Notes: generated by a model not told the origin, from the sequence alone. Positions 1-10,101 are shown, counted from the stretch's first letter. The stretch is DNA of 64,000 nucleotides from Flammeovirga agarivorans (GCF_012641475.1 NZ_JABAIL010000005.1:601259-665258); one strand, 5' to 3'. Translations and numbers: made by a program.

Positions 1-241
1 GAATTCTATCAATTGATATCAGTTTTCTGACATAATCTGTTTCTTGAACTCTTTCTACAATCTCTTGGTTGTTTTCATCAAACCCATGAACTATTAATGC
101 TGTTTTTACTTCTAAGTCGATATACATAATGATTAAAATTGAAGTGAGAATTTGTTGTTTTAGTAACGTGATTGTGAAAGATAAGTAAAGCCAGAAGAGG
201 AAGTAAATGATAATCAGAAAAAATGCTAATCGGGGCAACAT
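1..241 (-). CDS. membrane-anchored hypothetical protein, C-terminus cut off by the window edge
   Basis: A reading frame on the minus strand begins with ATG at 241 and is still open at base 1, so about 80 residues are visible. The first 38 are a strongly hydrophobic membrane segment (starting MLPRLAFFLIII). The following part is soluble and polar and begins MYIDLEVKTALIVHGF. A second in-frame ATG at 127 would give a soluble form lacking the membrane segment. I do not recognise the family with certainty. The gene is divergent from the MltD-like gene. The real product could start at either ATG; the long form is preferred because the hydrophobic stretch is uninterrupted and typical of a membrane anchor. 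Confidence 0.5.
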   Translation of the reverse strand, partial: MLPRLAFFLIIIYFLFWLYLSFTITLLKQQILTSILIIMYIDLEVKTALIVHGFDENNQEIVERVQETDYVRKLISIDRI

Positions 242-367
242 AATTTCCAATTCTTAATCCTTAATTATTAAATCATATTATATTTGTCGTAGCGTCATCG
301 TCTGATTATTCGATTCATTTCATTATCTAAGATATGCTATCTTTTTCCCTAATTATTTTAACCGAAA

Positions 368-2512
368 ATGCAGTTGAAGAGCTTTAAGGTTTACACCCTT
401 CTCGTATTTATTATAACTTTTATTTCTTCTAATGCCATTGCCCAAGATGAAGGTGATGCAATGATGACATGGCAAGATAGTATTTATACTGTAGCATTAC
501 CCGAAGGGTATTTGTTGCCGTCTGATACTTTAGAAGTAGTAGAAGCTGCTCCATATGCACCATGGTTTGAAAATTATGATGAATTTGATACAACATCAGC
601 AATTCTGATAGATGTTACTGATAAGTCGTACGACTATGTTCCGAATGTATCTGATAGTTTAGTCATGGAAAGACTAAAAGCAATGGAGAATGTTATTCCA
701 TTAGAATATCATGAAAGGGTACGTTTATTTATCGATTATTTTGCTGTAAGAAATAGAGAATACACTTTAGGCATCCTTCAAAGACAAAATATATTTTTTC
801 CAATGTTTGAAAGAGTATTGGCAGAAGAAGGAGTTCCTGTAGAATTAAAGTATTTAGCTGTTATTGAATCTGCCTTAAAACCTGTAGCATTATCAAGAGT
901 AGGAGCAAAAGGTTTATGGCAGTTTATGCCAAGAACTGGTAGAGCGTATGGATTAAAGCAGAGTTATCAGATCGATGATAGGATGGATCCTGAAAAAGCA
1001 ACAAGAGCAGCAGCCCGTTATCTGAAGTTTTTAAGAAATTATCATGGTGATTGGGAATTAGCTATTGCAGCATATAACTGTGGTCCAGGTAATATTAGAA
1101 AAGCACAAAGAAGGTCTGGAAAGAAGAAGTTTTGGGATATTTACAGAAAACTACCAAGAGAAACTCGCTCATACCTTCCTCAATATGTGGCAATGGCTTA
1201 TGTATTAACCTATGCTGAAGAATATAACTTAGTACAGGAAATGCCAATGTATGAGATTCCTGCTGAAGATATTTTTGTTAGCCAATCTATTGATTTGGGT
1301 AAGTTGGCGGAAGAATTAACAGTGTGTAGAGAGGATTTGGTACAATTGAACCCGTCATTACGATTTGGTTATGCTCCTAATTATGTCAAAAACTTCAGAA
1401 TTAAGATTCCAGAAGCAAGATTTGATTATTACTTGGAACATCAAGATAGCATTCTGACAAAAGTGAAGTACACTGGTAAAGGAGCAAATGTAGGAGATGG
1501 ATTTTATTATCACTATGTAAGAAGAGGTGAGTCTTTGGGATTGATAGCTAGTAAAAACCGTGTTTCTCTGTCAAGTTTGAAAGCTTGGAATAACCTTAGA
1601 AGTAATACAATTTACCCTGGTCAAAAGTTAAAGATATATGGTAATGCTTACAGTCCGGGTCCTCAAACTAGTACATCTTCAACAACTAAAAAGTCTTCGA
1701 CAACTAAAACTAGTGGAGCAAGTATTTACCATACAGTAAGAAGTGGTGAAACTTTAGGGACGATTGCAAAAAAATATAGAGTATATGTAGCTGATATTAA
1801 AAATCTAAATAATATCTCTGGTTCTACGATATATAAAGGGCAAAAGCTCTTGATAAAGAAAGGGAAATATTCTGCCCCTGCTCAGTCTAATACTTCAGCA
1901 TCTACAAAGACTACATCAATATCTGTTCAATCGACTTCACCTAAAGGAGAATTACAGTATCATACAGTAAGAAGTGGAGAAACTTTAGGTGGAATAGCCG
2001 AACAATATAATACGACAGCTTCTAACCTAAGAAAGTGGAACAATATCAAAGGTTCAACAATCTATAAAGGACAAAAGTTAAAGGTATATTCGTCTGTAAA
2101 AGTGACGACTGCATCTTCAACCAATAAAAAGTCGACCTCAAGTGCTTCTAGTAGTACTTATGGACCTTCATCTAAAACTAGGTCTCATACAGTAAAAAAA
2201 GGAGAGAACTTAGTTGAAATAGCAAAAATGTACAGAGTGTATGTCAACGATATAAAAAGAGCCAACGGTTTGAAATCTTCAAGCATTCAAGCAGGACAAA
2301 AGTTGACAATTCCACCTTCACCAAGTAGTGTTTTAAATACAAAAACTACTTCAACTGGAACTGATAATACGAAATATTATACAGTAAAAAGTGGAGATAC
2401 ATTATGGAAGATATCTCAGAATTTAGGCATTAGCGTAAATGAGATTAAGCAATTGAATGGACTAAAAAGTAATAATTTAAAGGTAGGACAACGTCTAAAG
2501 ATAAAATCTTAA
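368..2512 (+). CDS. mltD: MltD-like lytic transglycosylase with five LysM domains
   Basis: Predicted periplasmic or outer-membrane-associated enzyme that cleaves the MurNAc-GlcNAc bond of peptidoglycan, forming 1,6-anhydro ends. A signal peptide covers residues 1-25 (ending NAIAQ). The SLT/lysozyme-fold domain lies at about 115-290, with the catalytic Glu at 167 in AVIESALKP, the GAKGLWQFMP motif at 179-188 and AYNCGPG at 235-241. Five LysM repeats follow from about residue 380 to the end, separated by Ser/Thr-rich linkers; each has the YHTVRSGETL type of start and a GQKL type of end. MltD of E. coli has fewer LysM repeats, so this is a LysM-rich version, as is common in Bacteroidota. The next gene, tyrS, follows after 67 bases with no visible terminator, but the functions are unrelated. 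Confidence 0.9.
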   Translation: MQLKSFKVYTLLVFIITFISSNAIAQDEGDAMMTWQDSIYTVALPEGYLLPSDTLEVVEAAPYAPWFENYDEFDTTSAILIDVTDKSYDYVPNVSDSLVMERLKAMENVIPLEYHERVRLFIDYFAVRNREYTLGILQRQNIFFPMFERVLAEEGVPVELKYLAVIESALKPVALSRVGAKGLWQFMPRTGRAYGLKQSYQIDDRMDPEKATRAAARYLKFLRNYHGDWELAIAAYNCGPGNIRKAQRRSGKKKFWDIYRKLPRETRSYLPQYVAMAYVLTYAEEYNLVQEMPMYEIPAEDIFVSQSIDLGKLAEELTVCREDLVQLNPSLRFGYAPNYVKNFRIKIPEARFDYYLEHQDSILTKVKYTGKGANVGDGFYYHYVRRGESLGLIASKNRVSLSSLKAWNNLRSNTIYPGQKLKIYGNAYSPGPQTSTSSTTKKSSTTKTSGASIYHTVRSGETLGTIAKKYRVYVADIKNLNNISGSTIYKGQKLLIKKGKYSAPAQSNTSASTKTTSISVQSTSPKGELQYHTVRSGETLGGIAEQYNTTASNLRKWNNIKGSTIYKGQKLKVYSSVKVTTASSTNKKSTSSASSSTYGPSSKTRSHTVKKGENLVEIAKMYRVYVNDIKRANGLKSSSIQAGQKLTIPPSPSSVLNTKTTSTGTDNTKYYTVKSGDTLWKISQNLGISVNEIKQLNGLKSNNLKVGQRLKIKS

Positions 2513-2579
2513 GCATCTTTAAATAATGATTTGATGATTTCCTTGTAAATTGCGCATTCAAATTTGAAACAACAGAAAA

Positions 2580-3884
2580 ATGGCAGATATAAAAACAAAT
2601 CTTATCGAGGAGTTGCAGTGGAGAGGAATGCTGCACGATATCATGCCAGGTACTGAAGATCAATTAAACAAAGAGATGACGACAGCATATGTAGGTTTTG
2701 ACCCTACTGCAGACTCTCTTCATATTGGTCATATGGTATCTGTAATGTTGCTAAGACATTTACAAAAGGCAGGGCACAAGCCATTAGCTATTGTAGGTGG
2801 TGCAACAGGTATGATTGGTGATCCTTCTTTTAAAGATGCAGAAAGACAACTTTTGGATAATGACGCTATCCAAAAGAATATTGCAGGAATGAAAGGACAG
2901 TTGGAAAAGTTTTTGGATTTTGATTGTGGTGAAAACTCAGCTGAGATTCTAAACAACTATGATTGGTTCCAAGACTTTAGTTTTATCGACTTCGCTCGTG
3001 AAGCAGGTAAACACCTTACTGTAAATTATATGATGGGTAAAGAATCTGTAAAGAAGCGTTTAGCAACAGGTTCAGGTATCTCATTCACTGAATTTACATA
3101 CCAATTGTTACAAGGATGGGATTTCTATCATTTATATAAAACGAAAAACTGTCGTTTACAATTTGGTGGTTCAGACCAATGGGGAAATATTGTAACTGGT
3201 ACTGAGTTAATCCGTCGTAAGGCACAAGGAACGGCTTATGCTGCAACTTGTCCATTGATTACTAAATCTGATGGAACGAAATTCGGTAAGACTGAAAGTG
3301 GTGCAGTATGGTTAGATCCAGAAAAAACATCTCCTTACCAATTCTACCAATTCTGGTTAAATGTTGCTGATGATGATGCAAAAAGATATATCAAGATCTT
3401 TACTTTCATTGAGAAAGAAGAAATTGATCAACTAATTGCTGATCATGACGAGGCTCCTCATACTCGTATTTTACAAAAAAGATTAGCTGAAGAAGTAACT
3501 AAAGCAGTTCATGGACAAGCTGAATTAGATACTGCTATAGCAGCTTCAAATATTCTTTTTGGTAAAAATGTAACTGAACAGTTAAAATCTCTAGACGAAC
3601 GTACACTTCTTCAAGTATTTGAAGGCGTTATGCAGTCTGAAATTTCGAAAGCTGATTTAGAGGGAATGGCTGAAATGGCTGATTTACTATCTGCTGGAAC
3701 AAATAATCAACTTTTTGCTTCAAAAGGTGAGGCAAAGCGTATGATCAAAGGCGGTGGTATTTCTATTAATAAAGCAAAATTACAAGGTAGTGAACTTCCT
3801 AAAGAAGTTGAGTTACTTCAAGATAAATATATTCTTGCTCAAAAAGGTAAGAAGAACTATTGCTTAATTAAAGTAGTAGACTAA
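2580..3884 (+). CDS. tyrS: tyrosyl-tRNA synthetase
   Basis: Class I aminoacyl-tRNA synthetase that charges tRNA-Tyr with tyrosine in the cytoplasm. The 434-residue length is normal for bacterial TyrRS. The HIGH signature is at residues 48-51 (SLHIGHM) and the KMSKS-type loop is KFGKT at 234-238, the form used by the TyrS group. The tyrosine-binding region with GGSDQWGNI and a C-terminal S4-like RNA-binding part ([17 protein letters not shown]) are present. The ATG at 2580 is the only sensible start. A strong terminator follows at 3907. Three tRNA-Tyr genes, its substrate, lie in the same window at 56632, 56733 and 59487. No T-box or similar leader is visible upstream. Confidence 0.97.
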   Translation: MADIKTNLIEELQWRGMLHDIMPGTEDQLNKEMTTAYVGFDPTADSLHIGHMVSVMLLRHLQKAGHKPLAIVGGATGMIGDPSFKDAERQLLDNDAIQKNIAGMKGQLEKFLDFDCGENSAEILNNYDWFQDFSFIDFAREAGKHLTVNYMMGKESVKKRLATGSGISFTEFTYQLLQGWDFYHLYKTKNCRLQFGGSDQWGNIVTGTELIRRKAQGTAYAATCPLITKSDGTKFGKTESGAVWLDPEKTSPYQFYQFWLNVADDDAKRYIKIFTFIEKEEIDQLIADHDEAPHTRILQKRLAEEVTKAVHGQAELDTAIAASNILFGKNVTEQLKSLDERTLLQVFEGVMQSEISKADLEGMAEMADLLSAGTNNQLFASKGEAKRMIKGGGISINKAKLQGSELPKEVELLQDKYILAQKGKKNYCLIKVVD

Positions 3885-3906
3885 ACAGATTTATCTGTAA
3901 TAAACG

Positions 3907-3947
3907 AAAAGGGACTTTTTTCAAATATGAAAAAAGTCCCTTTTTTA
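3907..3947. terminator. bidirectional intrinsic terminator
   Basis: A perfect hairpin with the stem AAAAGGGACTTTTTT paired with its complement around a short loop is followed by a T run on the plus strand and preceded by an A run. It can end tyrS on the plus strand and the convergent transglutaminase-like gene on the minus strand. Confidence 0.9.
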
Positions 3948-3969
3948 TTTCGATGGTTAGTAAATAATG

Positions 3970-4785
3970 TTATTTGGCAATTTGAACTTCTCCGTATTGA
4001 TCTTCAAGGAACGCTTGTAAATAAATTATCCTTGGAGAATCAGTAACAATTGAAGCTTTATATAATGATAATTGGGCCTCAGGCATATTACTATTTCTGT
4101 AAGCATATACTGCTTGATTATAGTATTGTAAACCTGCAATGTCTATGATTGATAAATCTTCATTTAAGTTCATACCATACTTCTCATATAGTAATGAATT
4201 TTGTAAACGAGATTCGTAAGATTTTATCTTTTCATTAATATCTCTCTCATTATTGATATATCCATATACATCTGTTGACTCGATTAATGTTTCACCTAAA
4301 ATCGGATCTTGTAATAGAATATAAACATGACTATTTAATTGCTTTATTTTATACTCGTAGCCTAGTTCTTCAAAGACATGAGCAAACAATAAAGTTCCAG
4401 TTAAACAGTCATACGTTCCTGTTTCCAACATATTAGAGAAAGTACTACACTCACTGTAATTTTTGAAAAACTGTTGACGTGTTTTGTTGAATAACTTTTT
4501 AACGATAGACTTATTTGTAGAAGCCTGTTCTGTTTTCCAATATGTTATCCAATTCTCTACTTCGTCTTTTAACTCTTTAAATTCTTTTCCTTTAATGTTC
4601 TCTTCTGGAGAAAAGAAAAGATTATATCGATCAATTTTCCAAGCTTCTTTAAACTGATTTAAAGTGTAATACTCTAACATAGATTTTGACTGTTGCTTAG
4701 AAACAAGAATATCTTGAGCATACACGGCGCTTCCTCCAAATAGAGTGAATAATGTAAAGTATAATATGGCCGTGTATTTTTTCAT
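3970..4785 (-). CDS. secreted transglutaminase-like protein
   Basis: The 271-residue protein has a signal peptide (1-23, ending VYAQ). The middle resembles the transglutaminase-like cysteine peptidase fold: Cys127 in TYDCLTGTLLF, His153 in NSHVYILL and Asp172 in ESTDVYG give the expected Cys-His-Asp order and spacing. The C-terminal third is helical and resembles a TPR pair (AVYAYRNSNMPEAQLSLYKAS). If active it would act in the periplasm or at the outer membrane; substrate unknown. It is convergent with tyrS and shares its terminator. A 7-base inverted repeat (AAGTAGA, 9 bases, TCTACTT) lies at 4791-4813, just before the start codon, and could be an operator or a leader hairpin. The family match is from motif order only. 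Confidence 0.6.
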   Translation of the reverse strand: MKKYTAILYFTLFTLFGGSAVYAQDILVSKQQSKSMLEYYTLNQFKEAWKIDRYNLFFSPEENIKGKEFKELKDEVENWITYWKTEQASTNKSIVKKLFNKTRQQFFKNYSECSTFSNMLETGTYDCLTGTLLFAHVFEELGYEYKIKQLNSHVYILLQDPILGETLIESTDVYGYINNERDINEKIKSYESRLQNSLLYEKYGMNLNEDLSIIDIAGLQYYNQAVYAYRNSNMPEAQLSLYKASIVTDSPRIIYLQAFLEDQYGEVQIAK

Positions 4786-4940
4786 GTATTAAGTAGAAAT
4801 GTATTATCTACTTCTAATATACGGATATTATTCATGTTTAGTTAACATTAAGTTCATATTTAAATGAATAAATTAAAAAAATAGAAATATTATAGTCATT
4901 TCTACGGATTCTACAATCTGTTATGTGAATTTAATGTTAC

Positions 4941-4974
4941 AAAAAAGGTTCTTGATTTTTTTATCAAGAACCTT
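4941..4974 (-). terminator. intrinsic terminator of the RemB/Wzi-like gene
   Basis: A perfect 12-base stem (AAGGTTCTTGAT and its complement) with a six-T loop. The A run at 4941-4946 becomes the T tail on the minus strand, so it ends transcription of the gene at 5009-6766. Confidence 0.85.
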
Positions 4975-5008
4975 AAAGTATATATTGTTATATGTACTAT
5001 GTGATGTA

Positions 5009-6766
5009 TTAGAAATCGTAGTGTCTATTTCCAATGTTCCAACGTACAGCTGCACCAATGTAATTTTCATCTTGGTTATAACTGGCATTGTCATCACTAC
5101 TTACTTTTCTGAAAGTGCCTCTTAAATCCACAAATATATTATGGAATGGAGAATAAGTTAAGATTGCATCAATATAGAGTGTTGATACTTTTTCACCTTG
5201 TAATAATGAGTTGCCATAAGAGTCAGGAGAACCTGGGGCAGTATTATAGTCAAGGAATATATTCGAACCATAATTAACAAGAGGATTACCATTTTCGTCA
5301 TAAGTGTTCATTCCTTGCTCTCTCCAAATACCTTTAACAACGGCAGAAAGTTTTGGCAAGAAGTGAGGACGATATCTTACAATTCCTATTAATTCATAAA
5401 GGTTGGCACCATTAGGATGTGCTAACTCTTGATAATAATGAGCTTGGTTACCATATAACTGACCATTTGTGATCCCTTTTTCATTTTTATGAGAATAAGT
5501 ATATGGATCAATCACGTTCATTTCACCTTGTAAATCGAGGTTAGGTAAACCAAATGCATCAATATATTTAGCACCGAACTGGTAGGCAAATTTATTACCA
5601 TAGAACCCTTTTCCAAAGTTTGCAACACTCATATCATCAATCATTATTTGAGTGTAAAGTTGTACTCTATTCCAGATATTCCATTTGGCATCAAAACCTA
5701 ATTGAACATTATCAACATCACCTAAACCATGCTCAATTGATCTATAAAAGATTAGTGGGTTGAGGTATGAAAGGTCAAAAGAGCCATTTCCTGTAGAATC
5801 AGCTCTACTAAAGATAACTTGTTCAAATACACCAATATTAAAGTTTTTAGTCACATTCCACCCTAAGTGATGCATTGCACTATATTTTTTAGGAAGTGGG
5901 TATCCTGGAGCAACAGCTACATTACTTGCATTCATTTGTGCAAAGATGTTTGTGTACTCTAAATGCCAAACTCTTGTATTAAGTTTTAAATATGTATAGT
6001 CATTAGCATGTGTAGATAAGAACAATGATCTATAACCATTACCAATAAAGTTCTTTCCTCTACCAAATTCTGCTTGGATATATTTATCTACAAGCATAAA
6101 GTTTACATAACCTTGTGCATTGAAGTATTCATATTTACCACCTCCATTGTCTTTATACCATTGTTGACCTGGGATAGTTCCATTATGAGTATCTGAGTAT
6201 TGTTGAACATAAAAAGGTAGTCTTTCCATGTTGTCGCTAGCCTGGAAGTAGAATCCTACTTTATTGGCAATAGATCCGTACATAACTGCACCTCTCTGAT
6301 TAACTAATGGACGAGATGTATTCAAATTGTCATCTCCTGTACTTAGATATAAAACAGGGTTAATATGTACTTCGAAGTCTTTTTCGTCTACATTAACAAA
6401 ATCAATTTTACTTCTATAAAAGTATTTAAGGAAAGGCTTTTTTACGTCTGCAATAGTAGTATCAGACATATACTGCCAGTTATCTAATGCTAAGTAAGAC
6501 AATTGATATTTATCTGCTTCAGATAATGTTCCTGTGTATGTTGAATCAAAATTTTCAACGAAGTTGGCAATATCTTGGCGACCGTAAGGTTTAATGTTTG
6601 AATAGATTTTACCGAAATCTTTCATTTTGATCTCATATCTATCAATTAGATGATAATATTCAGGGTCGTACTGAACTGTGGCGGTCTGAGAGAATACATT
6701 TTGTAATGAAACAAAAAATAGGAGTCCGCATAACAGACCTTTAACAGTTAAAAAATATTTATTCAT
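5009..6766 (-). CDS. RemB/Wzi-like outer membrane beta-barrel protein
   Basis: A 585-residue exported protein with a signal peptide (1-26, ending VFSQ) followed by many short amphipathic beta strands rich in Tyr, Trp, Asn and Gly, ending in an aromatic residue (HYDF), as in outer membrane barrels. The central stretch with FGRGKNFIGNGYRSLFLS, followed by a strand of the WHLEYTNIFAQM type, resembles proteins of Bacteroidota annotated as gliding motility protein RemB or capsule-assembly Wzi family. RemB of Flavobacterium johnsoniae is linked to surface motility; Wzi proteins bind surface polysaccharide. Which role applies here cannot be decided from sequence. The gene stands alone between a terminator (4941) and a hypothetical gene on the same strand 125 bases upstream. 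Confidence 0.65.
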   Translation of the reverse strand: MNKYFLTVKGLLCGLLFFVSLQNVFSQTATVQYDPEYYHLIDRYEIKMKDFGKIYSNIKPYGRQDIANFVENFDSTYTGTLSEADKYQLSYLALDNWQYMSDTTIADVKKPFLKYFYRSKIDFVNVDEKDFEVHINPVLYLSTGDDNLNTSRPLVNQRGAVMYGSIANKVGFYFQASDNMERLPFYVQQYSDTHNGTIPGQQWYKDNGGGKYEYFNAQGYVNFMLVDKYIQAEFGRGKNFIGNGYRSLFLSTHANDYTYLKLNTRVWHLEYTNIFAQMNASNVAVAPGYPLPKKYSAMHHLGWNVTKNFNIGVFEQVIFSRADSTGNGSFDLSYLNPLIFYRSIEHGLGDVDNVQLGFDAKWNIWNRVQLYTQIMIDDMSVANFGKGFYGNKFAYQFGAKYIDAFGLPNLDLQGEMNVIDPYTYSHKNEKGITNGQLYGNQAHYYQELAHPNGANLYELIGIVRYRPHFLPKLSAVVKGIWREQGMNTYDENGNPLVNYGSNIFLDYNTAPGSPDSYGNSLLQGEKVSTLYIDAILTYSPFHNIFVDLRGTFRKVSSDDNASYNQDENYIGAAVRWNIGNRHYDF

Positions 6767-6891
6767 TAGGTAGAAATCTTGTGGTCAAACCAAAGACGAA
6801 GAATATGTCTATAAATAACTTATATAGAAATCAAATAACTTGCCAAGCTATAATTTCTGTTAAATTATAAATAGATCTACCGCAATTAATG

Positions 6892-7617
6892 CTAAGCATA
6901 TTCTTTATTGTTTGAGGTTATCATGCTAGATAGAAATTGTTTACAAGATGAACCTATCTCTATTATTTCCTTTTTTAATCTATTTCGGTGATAATGTTTA
7001 AATGTTTTTGAGCTGTAAAAACCACTGTCATCAACATAAAATGTATCAGGGATTTTTTTCCAAGAACTATCATAGTATCTCACATTCTTGAATTTGAATA
7101 AAGATTCCAAGTTGATAAATGGGTAACGAATTCTCTTATGGTAATCTACTATTTTACCATTGTTACAATAGAATAATGATTTCGCTTCTGTTTCAAAAAT
7201 TAGATTTATTCTCGTACTCTTTTGAATCTTATCTAATCTGTTTTTATGGTTATTTTGAGTGATCAATAATTCTTCTTTATTGACTTTTAAGAGAATAGAA
7301 GAATTGTATTTTGGCAATTGACGAACAAAATAATTAAGCTGACCATATAGTAGCTTACAACTGCCTAAAATCCAATAAGTGTACTTTTCAATGAATGAAG
7401 ACTTTTGTTCACTTAAGTAGTGAAGTATCTCTTTATTATTCTTGAAGTCAATAATTACTGAACTAATATTTTGAGGTAGTTGGATTGGGATATTAAAATT
7501 TGAAATTAATAATACATCAAGATTTTTTTGAAGTGATAACTGTTTAATGAAAAGTGGAAAATGTACAGGTAAGGTATCAGAAATAGGGATAATTAAGCAA
7601 ATAGAAGAGTAGTGCAT
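6892..7617 (-). CDS. hypothetical protein, possibly glycosyltransferase-like
   Basis: The 241-residue protein has no signal peptide. Its start (CLIIPISDTLPVHFPLF, followed by a LLISNFNIP strand) resembles the opening strand-helix of GT-A fold proteins such as the DUF6625 group, where a similar pattern precedes the nucleotide-sugar site. No convincing DxD motif was seen. The C-terminal half is rich in Lys, Tyr and Phe. It may be a divergent or truncated polysaccharide-related enzyme. It lies between the cysDN operon and the RemB/Wzi-like gene on the same strand. The terminator after cysN (7803) and the 185 bases that follow suggest it has its own promoter, although I could not identify one. 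Confidence 0.5.
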   Translation of the reverse strand: MHYSSICLIIPISDTLPVHFPLFIKQLSLQKNLDVLLISNFNIPIQLPQNISSVIIDFKNNKEILHYLSEQKSSFIEKYTYWILGSCKLLYGQLNYFVRQLPKYNSSILLKVNKEELLITQNNHKNRLDKIQKSTRINLIFETEAKSLFYCNNGKIVDYHKRIRYPFINLESLFKFKNVRYYDSSWKKIPDTFYVDDSGFYSSKTFKHYHRNRLKKEIIEIGSSCKQFLSSMITSNNKEYA

Positions 7618-7802
7618 TTCGTATAATTTATAGATGAGAATGTTTCTGGGGAAAGTTATTTTTCTTTACGTAATAATATTTAAAAAGGTTAACAAAAGGT
7701 GCTAAGCCTTGATAGATTTAGATAATGGTTACAATAAAATATTAGAAAACATCAATTGTAAAAAATAGATCTTGTATTGGTTTATGAAAATTTTCATATA
7801 AA

Positions 7803-7836
7803 AAAAGGTACTCTGAATTTCTTCAAAGTACCTTTT
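7803..7836 (-). terminator. intrinsic terminator after cysN
   Basis: A 10-base perfect stem AAAAGGTACT paired with AGTACCTTTT lies just beyond the cysN stop codon; the plus-strand A run gives the T tail on the minus strand. Confidence 0.8.
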
Positions 7837-7855
7837 AAGTATTAATATATTGAGA

Positions 7856-9106
7856 TTATTTGTCTCTTCTAATCATACCTGCAGCAACAGTGTTATGTGT
7901 CGCTTCATCAACTAAGATGATTGAACCAGTTACCCTGTTTGATTTGTAAGGATCAGCCAGAATAGGTTTAGTAGTTCTAATTTTTACTCTAGCAATATCA
8001 TTCATATTTAATGATTTATCACCTTCGATTCTACTCAAAGTATTGATATTCATTTTATATGTAATGTCTTTAATCATACATCTAGCCTCATTGGTAGTGT
8101 GCATAATGATGTATTTTGCTCTTGGTCTAGGAGGTTGATCATCCATCCAACATAACATGACATCAAGATCTTGAGTTTGTTGAGGTTGGTTGTTTGGACG
8201 AACTAACATATCACCTCTAGAGATGTCAATGTCATCTTCTAATGTGATTGTTACTGATTGAGGAGGGAAAGCCTCTTTTACCTTTTCTTCTCCTAAAAAG
8301 ATATCTTTAATCTTTGAAGAAAACCCTGAAGGTAAAGCTAAGATATCATCACCAGGTCTAAAGATACCTGAAGAAATACGACCTGCATAACCACGGAAAT
8401 CATGGAACTCATCAGAATGAGGACGAATGATTGTTTGAACCGCAAAACGAGGGTCGATATAATTGTTATCACTAGAAATATAAATTGTTTCTAATGTATG
8501 AAGAAGAGTTTCTCCACTATACCAAGGTGTATTTTCAGAACGATTTACTACGTTATCACCTTTTAATGCAGATATAGGTACAAAACGAATATCTTTAAGG
8601 TTTAATTTTGCAGCAAATTCTTTAAAATCTTTCTGGATTTGCTCAAATTTCTCTTCACTATAATCCACTAAGTCCATCTTGTTTACACAAACAATCATGT
8701 GAGGGATTTGTAATAATGAAGCAATGATAGCATGACGGTGAGTTTGCTCAACTAAACCGTTACGAGCATCAACTAGAATTAAGGCAAGGTTAGCAGTAGA
8801 TGCACCTGTTACCATATTTCTAGTGTATTGAATATGACCAGGAGTATCTGCAATAATAAATTTACGCTTTGGTGTAGCAAAGTATCTGTATGCTACATCA
8901 ATTGTAATACCTTGTTCACGTTCTGCTTTTAAACCATCAGTTAATAAAGAAAGGTCAACATGCTCTAAACCTTTTCTTTTTGATGTTTCAGAAACCTGCT
9001 CAATTTGGTCTTCAAAAATTGATTTTGAATCATATAATAAACGGCCAATCAATGTACTTTTTCCGTCATCGACAGAACCGGCTGTTGTAAATCTTAAAAT
9101 TTCCAC
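7856..9106 (-). CDS. cysN: sulfate adenylyltransferase subunit 1 (GTPase)
   Basis: Large subunit of ATP sulfurylase. It couples GTP hydrolysis to formation of adenosine 5'-phosphosulfate from ATP and sulfate, with CysD. The EF-Tu-like GTPase motifs are clear: GSVDDGKST at 10-18, DTPGH at 87-91 and NKMD at 142-145, followed by translation-factor-like beta-barrel domains. At 416 residues there is no C-terminal APS kinase (CysC) domain, unlike the NodQ-type fusion. It follows cysD after 24 bases and ends at a terminator. No cysC, cysH, cysI or sulfate transporter gene is in the window, so the rest of the pathway must be elsewhere. Confidence 0.95.
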   Translation of the reverse strand: MEILRFTTAGSVDDGKSTLIGRLLYDSKSIFEDQIEQVSETSKRKGLEHVDLSLLTDGLKAEREQGITIDVAYRYFATPKRKFIIADTPGHIQYTRNMVTGASTANLALILVDARNGLVEQTHRHAIIASLLQIPHMIVCVNKMDLVDYSEEKFEQIQKDFKEFAAKLNLKDIRFVPISALKGDNVVNRSENTPWYSGETLLHTLETIYISSDNNYIDPRFAVQTIIRPHSDEFHDFRGYAGRISSGIFRPGDDILALPSGFSSKIKDIFLGEEKVKEAFPPQSVTITLEDDIDISRGDMLVRPNNQPQQTQDLDVMLCWMDDQPPRPRAKYIIMHTTNEARCMIKDITYKMNINTLSRIEGDKSLNMNDIARVKIRTTKPILADPYKSNRVTGSIILVDEATHNTVAAGMIRRDK

Positions 9107-9130
9107 TTTTTGATGATGTTTTGTTTGATT

Positions 9131-10036
9131 CTAGAAATAACCCTCTTTCTTACGATCTTCCATAGATGTTTCAGAACGTTTGTCATCCGATCTGTTACCT
9201 CTTTCAGTTTGACGCATAGCTGATACTTCTTCAACTACTTTTTCAACTGTGTCTGCTTCAGACTCGATACCACCAGTGATTGTAATATCACCTAATGTTC
9301 TAAAACGAATCTTTTTTGTTTCTACTTTTTCACCATCGCGAAGTGTAGTGTATTCAGATACAGGCAACCAAGTGTTGTCTCTCCAAATCACTTCTCTTTC
9401 ATGAGCTAAATACAATGATGGAATTTCAATGTTTTCTCTCATGATATATTGCCAAACATCAAATTCAGTCCAATTAGAAATAGGGAACGCTCTGAAGTGC
9501 TCACCAGGACTGTATTTACCGTTGAATAAGTTCCATAATTCTGGGCGTTGACGTTTTGGATCCCATTGTCCAAACTCATCTCTATGTGAGAAGAAACGTT
9601 CTTTTGCTCTCGCTTTTTCTTCATCACGACGTCCACCACCAATACATACATCAAATGCTTCGTCTTCGATAGTATCTAATAGGGCAGTAATTTGAAGTTT
9701 ATTTCTACTAGCATTTGCACCAGTTTCTTCAACTACTCTACCATCATCGATTGCTTCTTGAACAGAACCAACAGCAAGACGAACACCTAAATCTTTGATT
9801 AAATCATCACGGAATTGAATTGTTTCCGGGAAATTGTGACCTGTATCAACATGCAAAAATGTAAAAGGAATTTTCGCAGGATAGAATGCTTTCTTAGCTA
9901 AATGTGCGACTGTAATTGAGTCCTTACCTCCTGAGAATAATAGTGCAGGATTTTGAAATTGGGCAAAAACTTCACGTAATACGTAGATCGCTTCTGCTTC
10001 CAATTCGTCCAAATGTGAAAGTTGATAATTACTCAT
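9131..10036 (-). CDS. cysD: sulfate adenylyltransferase subunit 2
   Basis: Small, catalytic subunit of ATP sulfurylase of the PAPS-reductase-like adenine nucleotide alpha-hydrolase family. The P-loop-like SGGKDS motif is at residues 35-40 (ALLFSGGKDSITVAHLA); HVDTGHNFPET and GGGRRDEEKARAKER are further family signatures. The length of 301 residues is normal. It is the first gene of a two-gene cysDN operon. Upstream (10037-10182) there is a candidate -7 box flanked by a 7-base inverted repeat, suggesting regulation of sulfur assimilation at this promoter. Confidence 0.95.
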   Translation of the reverse strand: MSNYQLSHLDELEAEAIYVLREVFAQFQNPALLFSGGKDSITVAHLAKKAFYPAKIPFTFLHVDTGHNFPETIQFRDDLIKDLGVRLAVGSVQEAIDDGRVVEETGANASRNKLQITALLDTIEDEAFDVCIGGGRRDEEKARAKERFFSHRDEFGQWDPKRQRPELWNLFNGKYSPGEHFRAFPISNWTEFDVWQYIMRENIEIPSLYLAHEREVIWRDNTWLPVSEYTTLRDGEKVETKKIRFRTLGDITITGGIESEADTVEKVVEEVSAMRQTERGNRSDDKRSETSMEDRKKEGYF

Positions 10037-10101
10037 TTGATATATGTAATGTAAATAATCGTTTTTCGTATGAATTTGCTTTTCCTAAAGTATAGACGTA
10101 A

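Noticed and set aside
279..286. TATATTTG boxes before mltD (279), GH31 (47022) and the DUF1573 gene (49981)
   Set aside because: Each fits the -7 consensus, but none has a TTTG-like -33 box at 19-21 bases, and such octamers are expected by chance in AT-rich intergenic DNA.
4925..5125. Plus-strand frame of 66 codons
   Set aside because: It overlaps the terminator and the 3' end of the RemB/Wzi-like gene on the other strand; composition reflects the hairpin.
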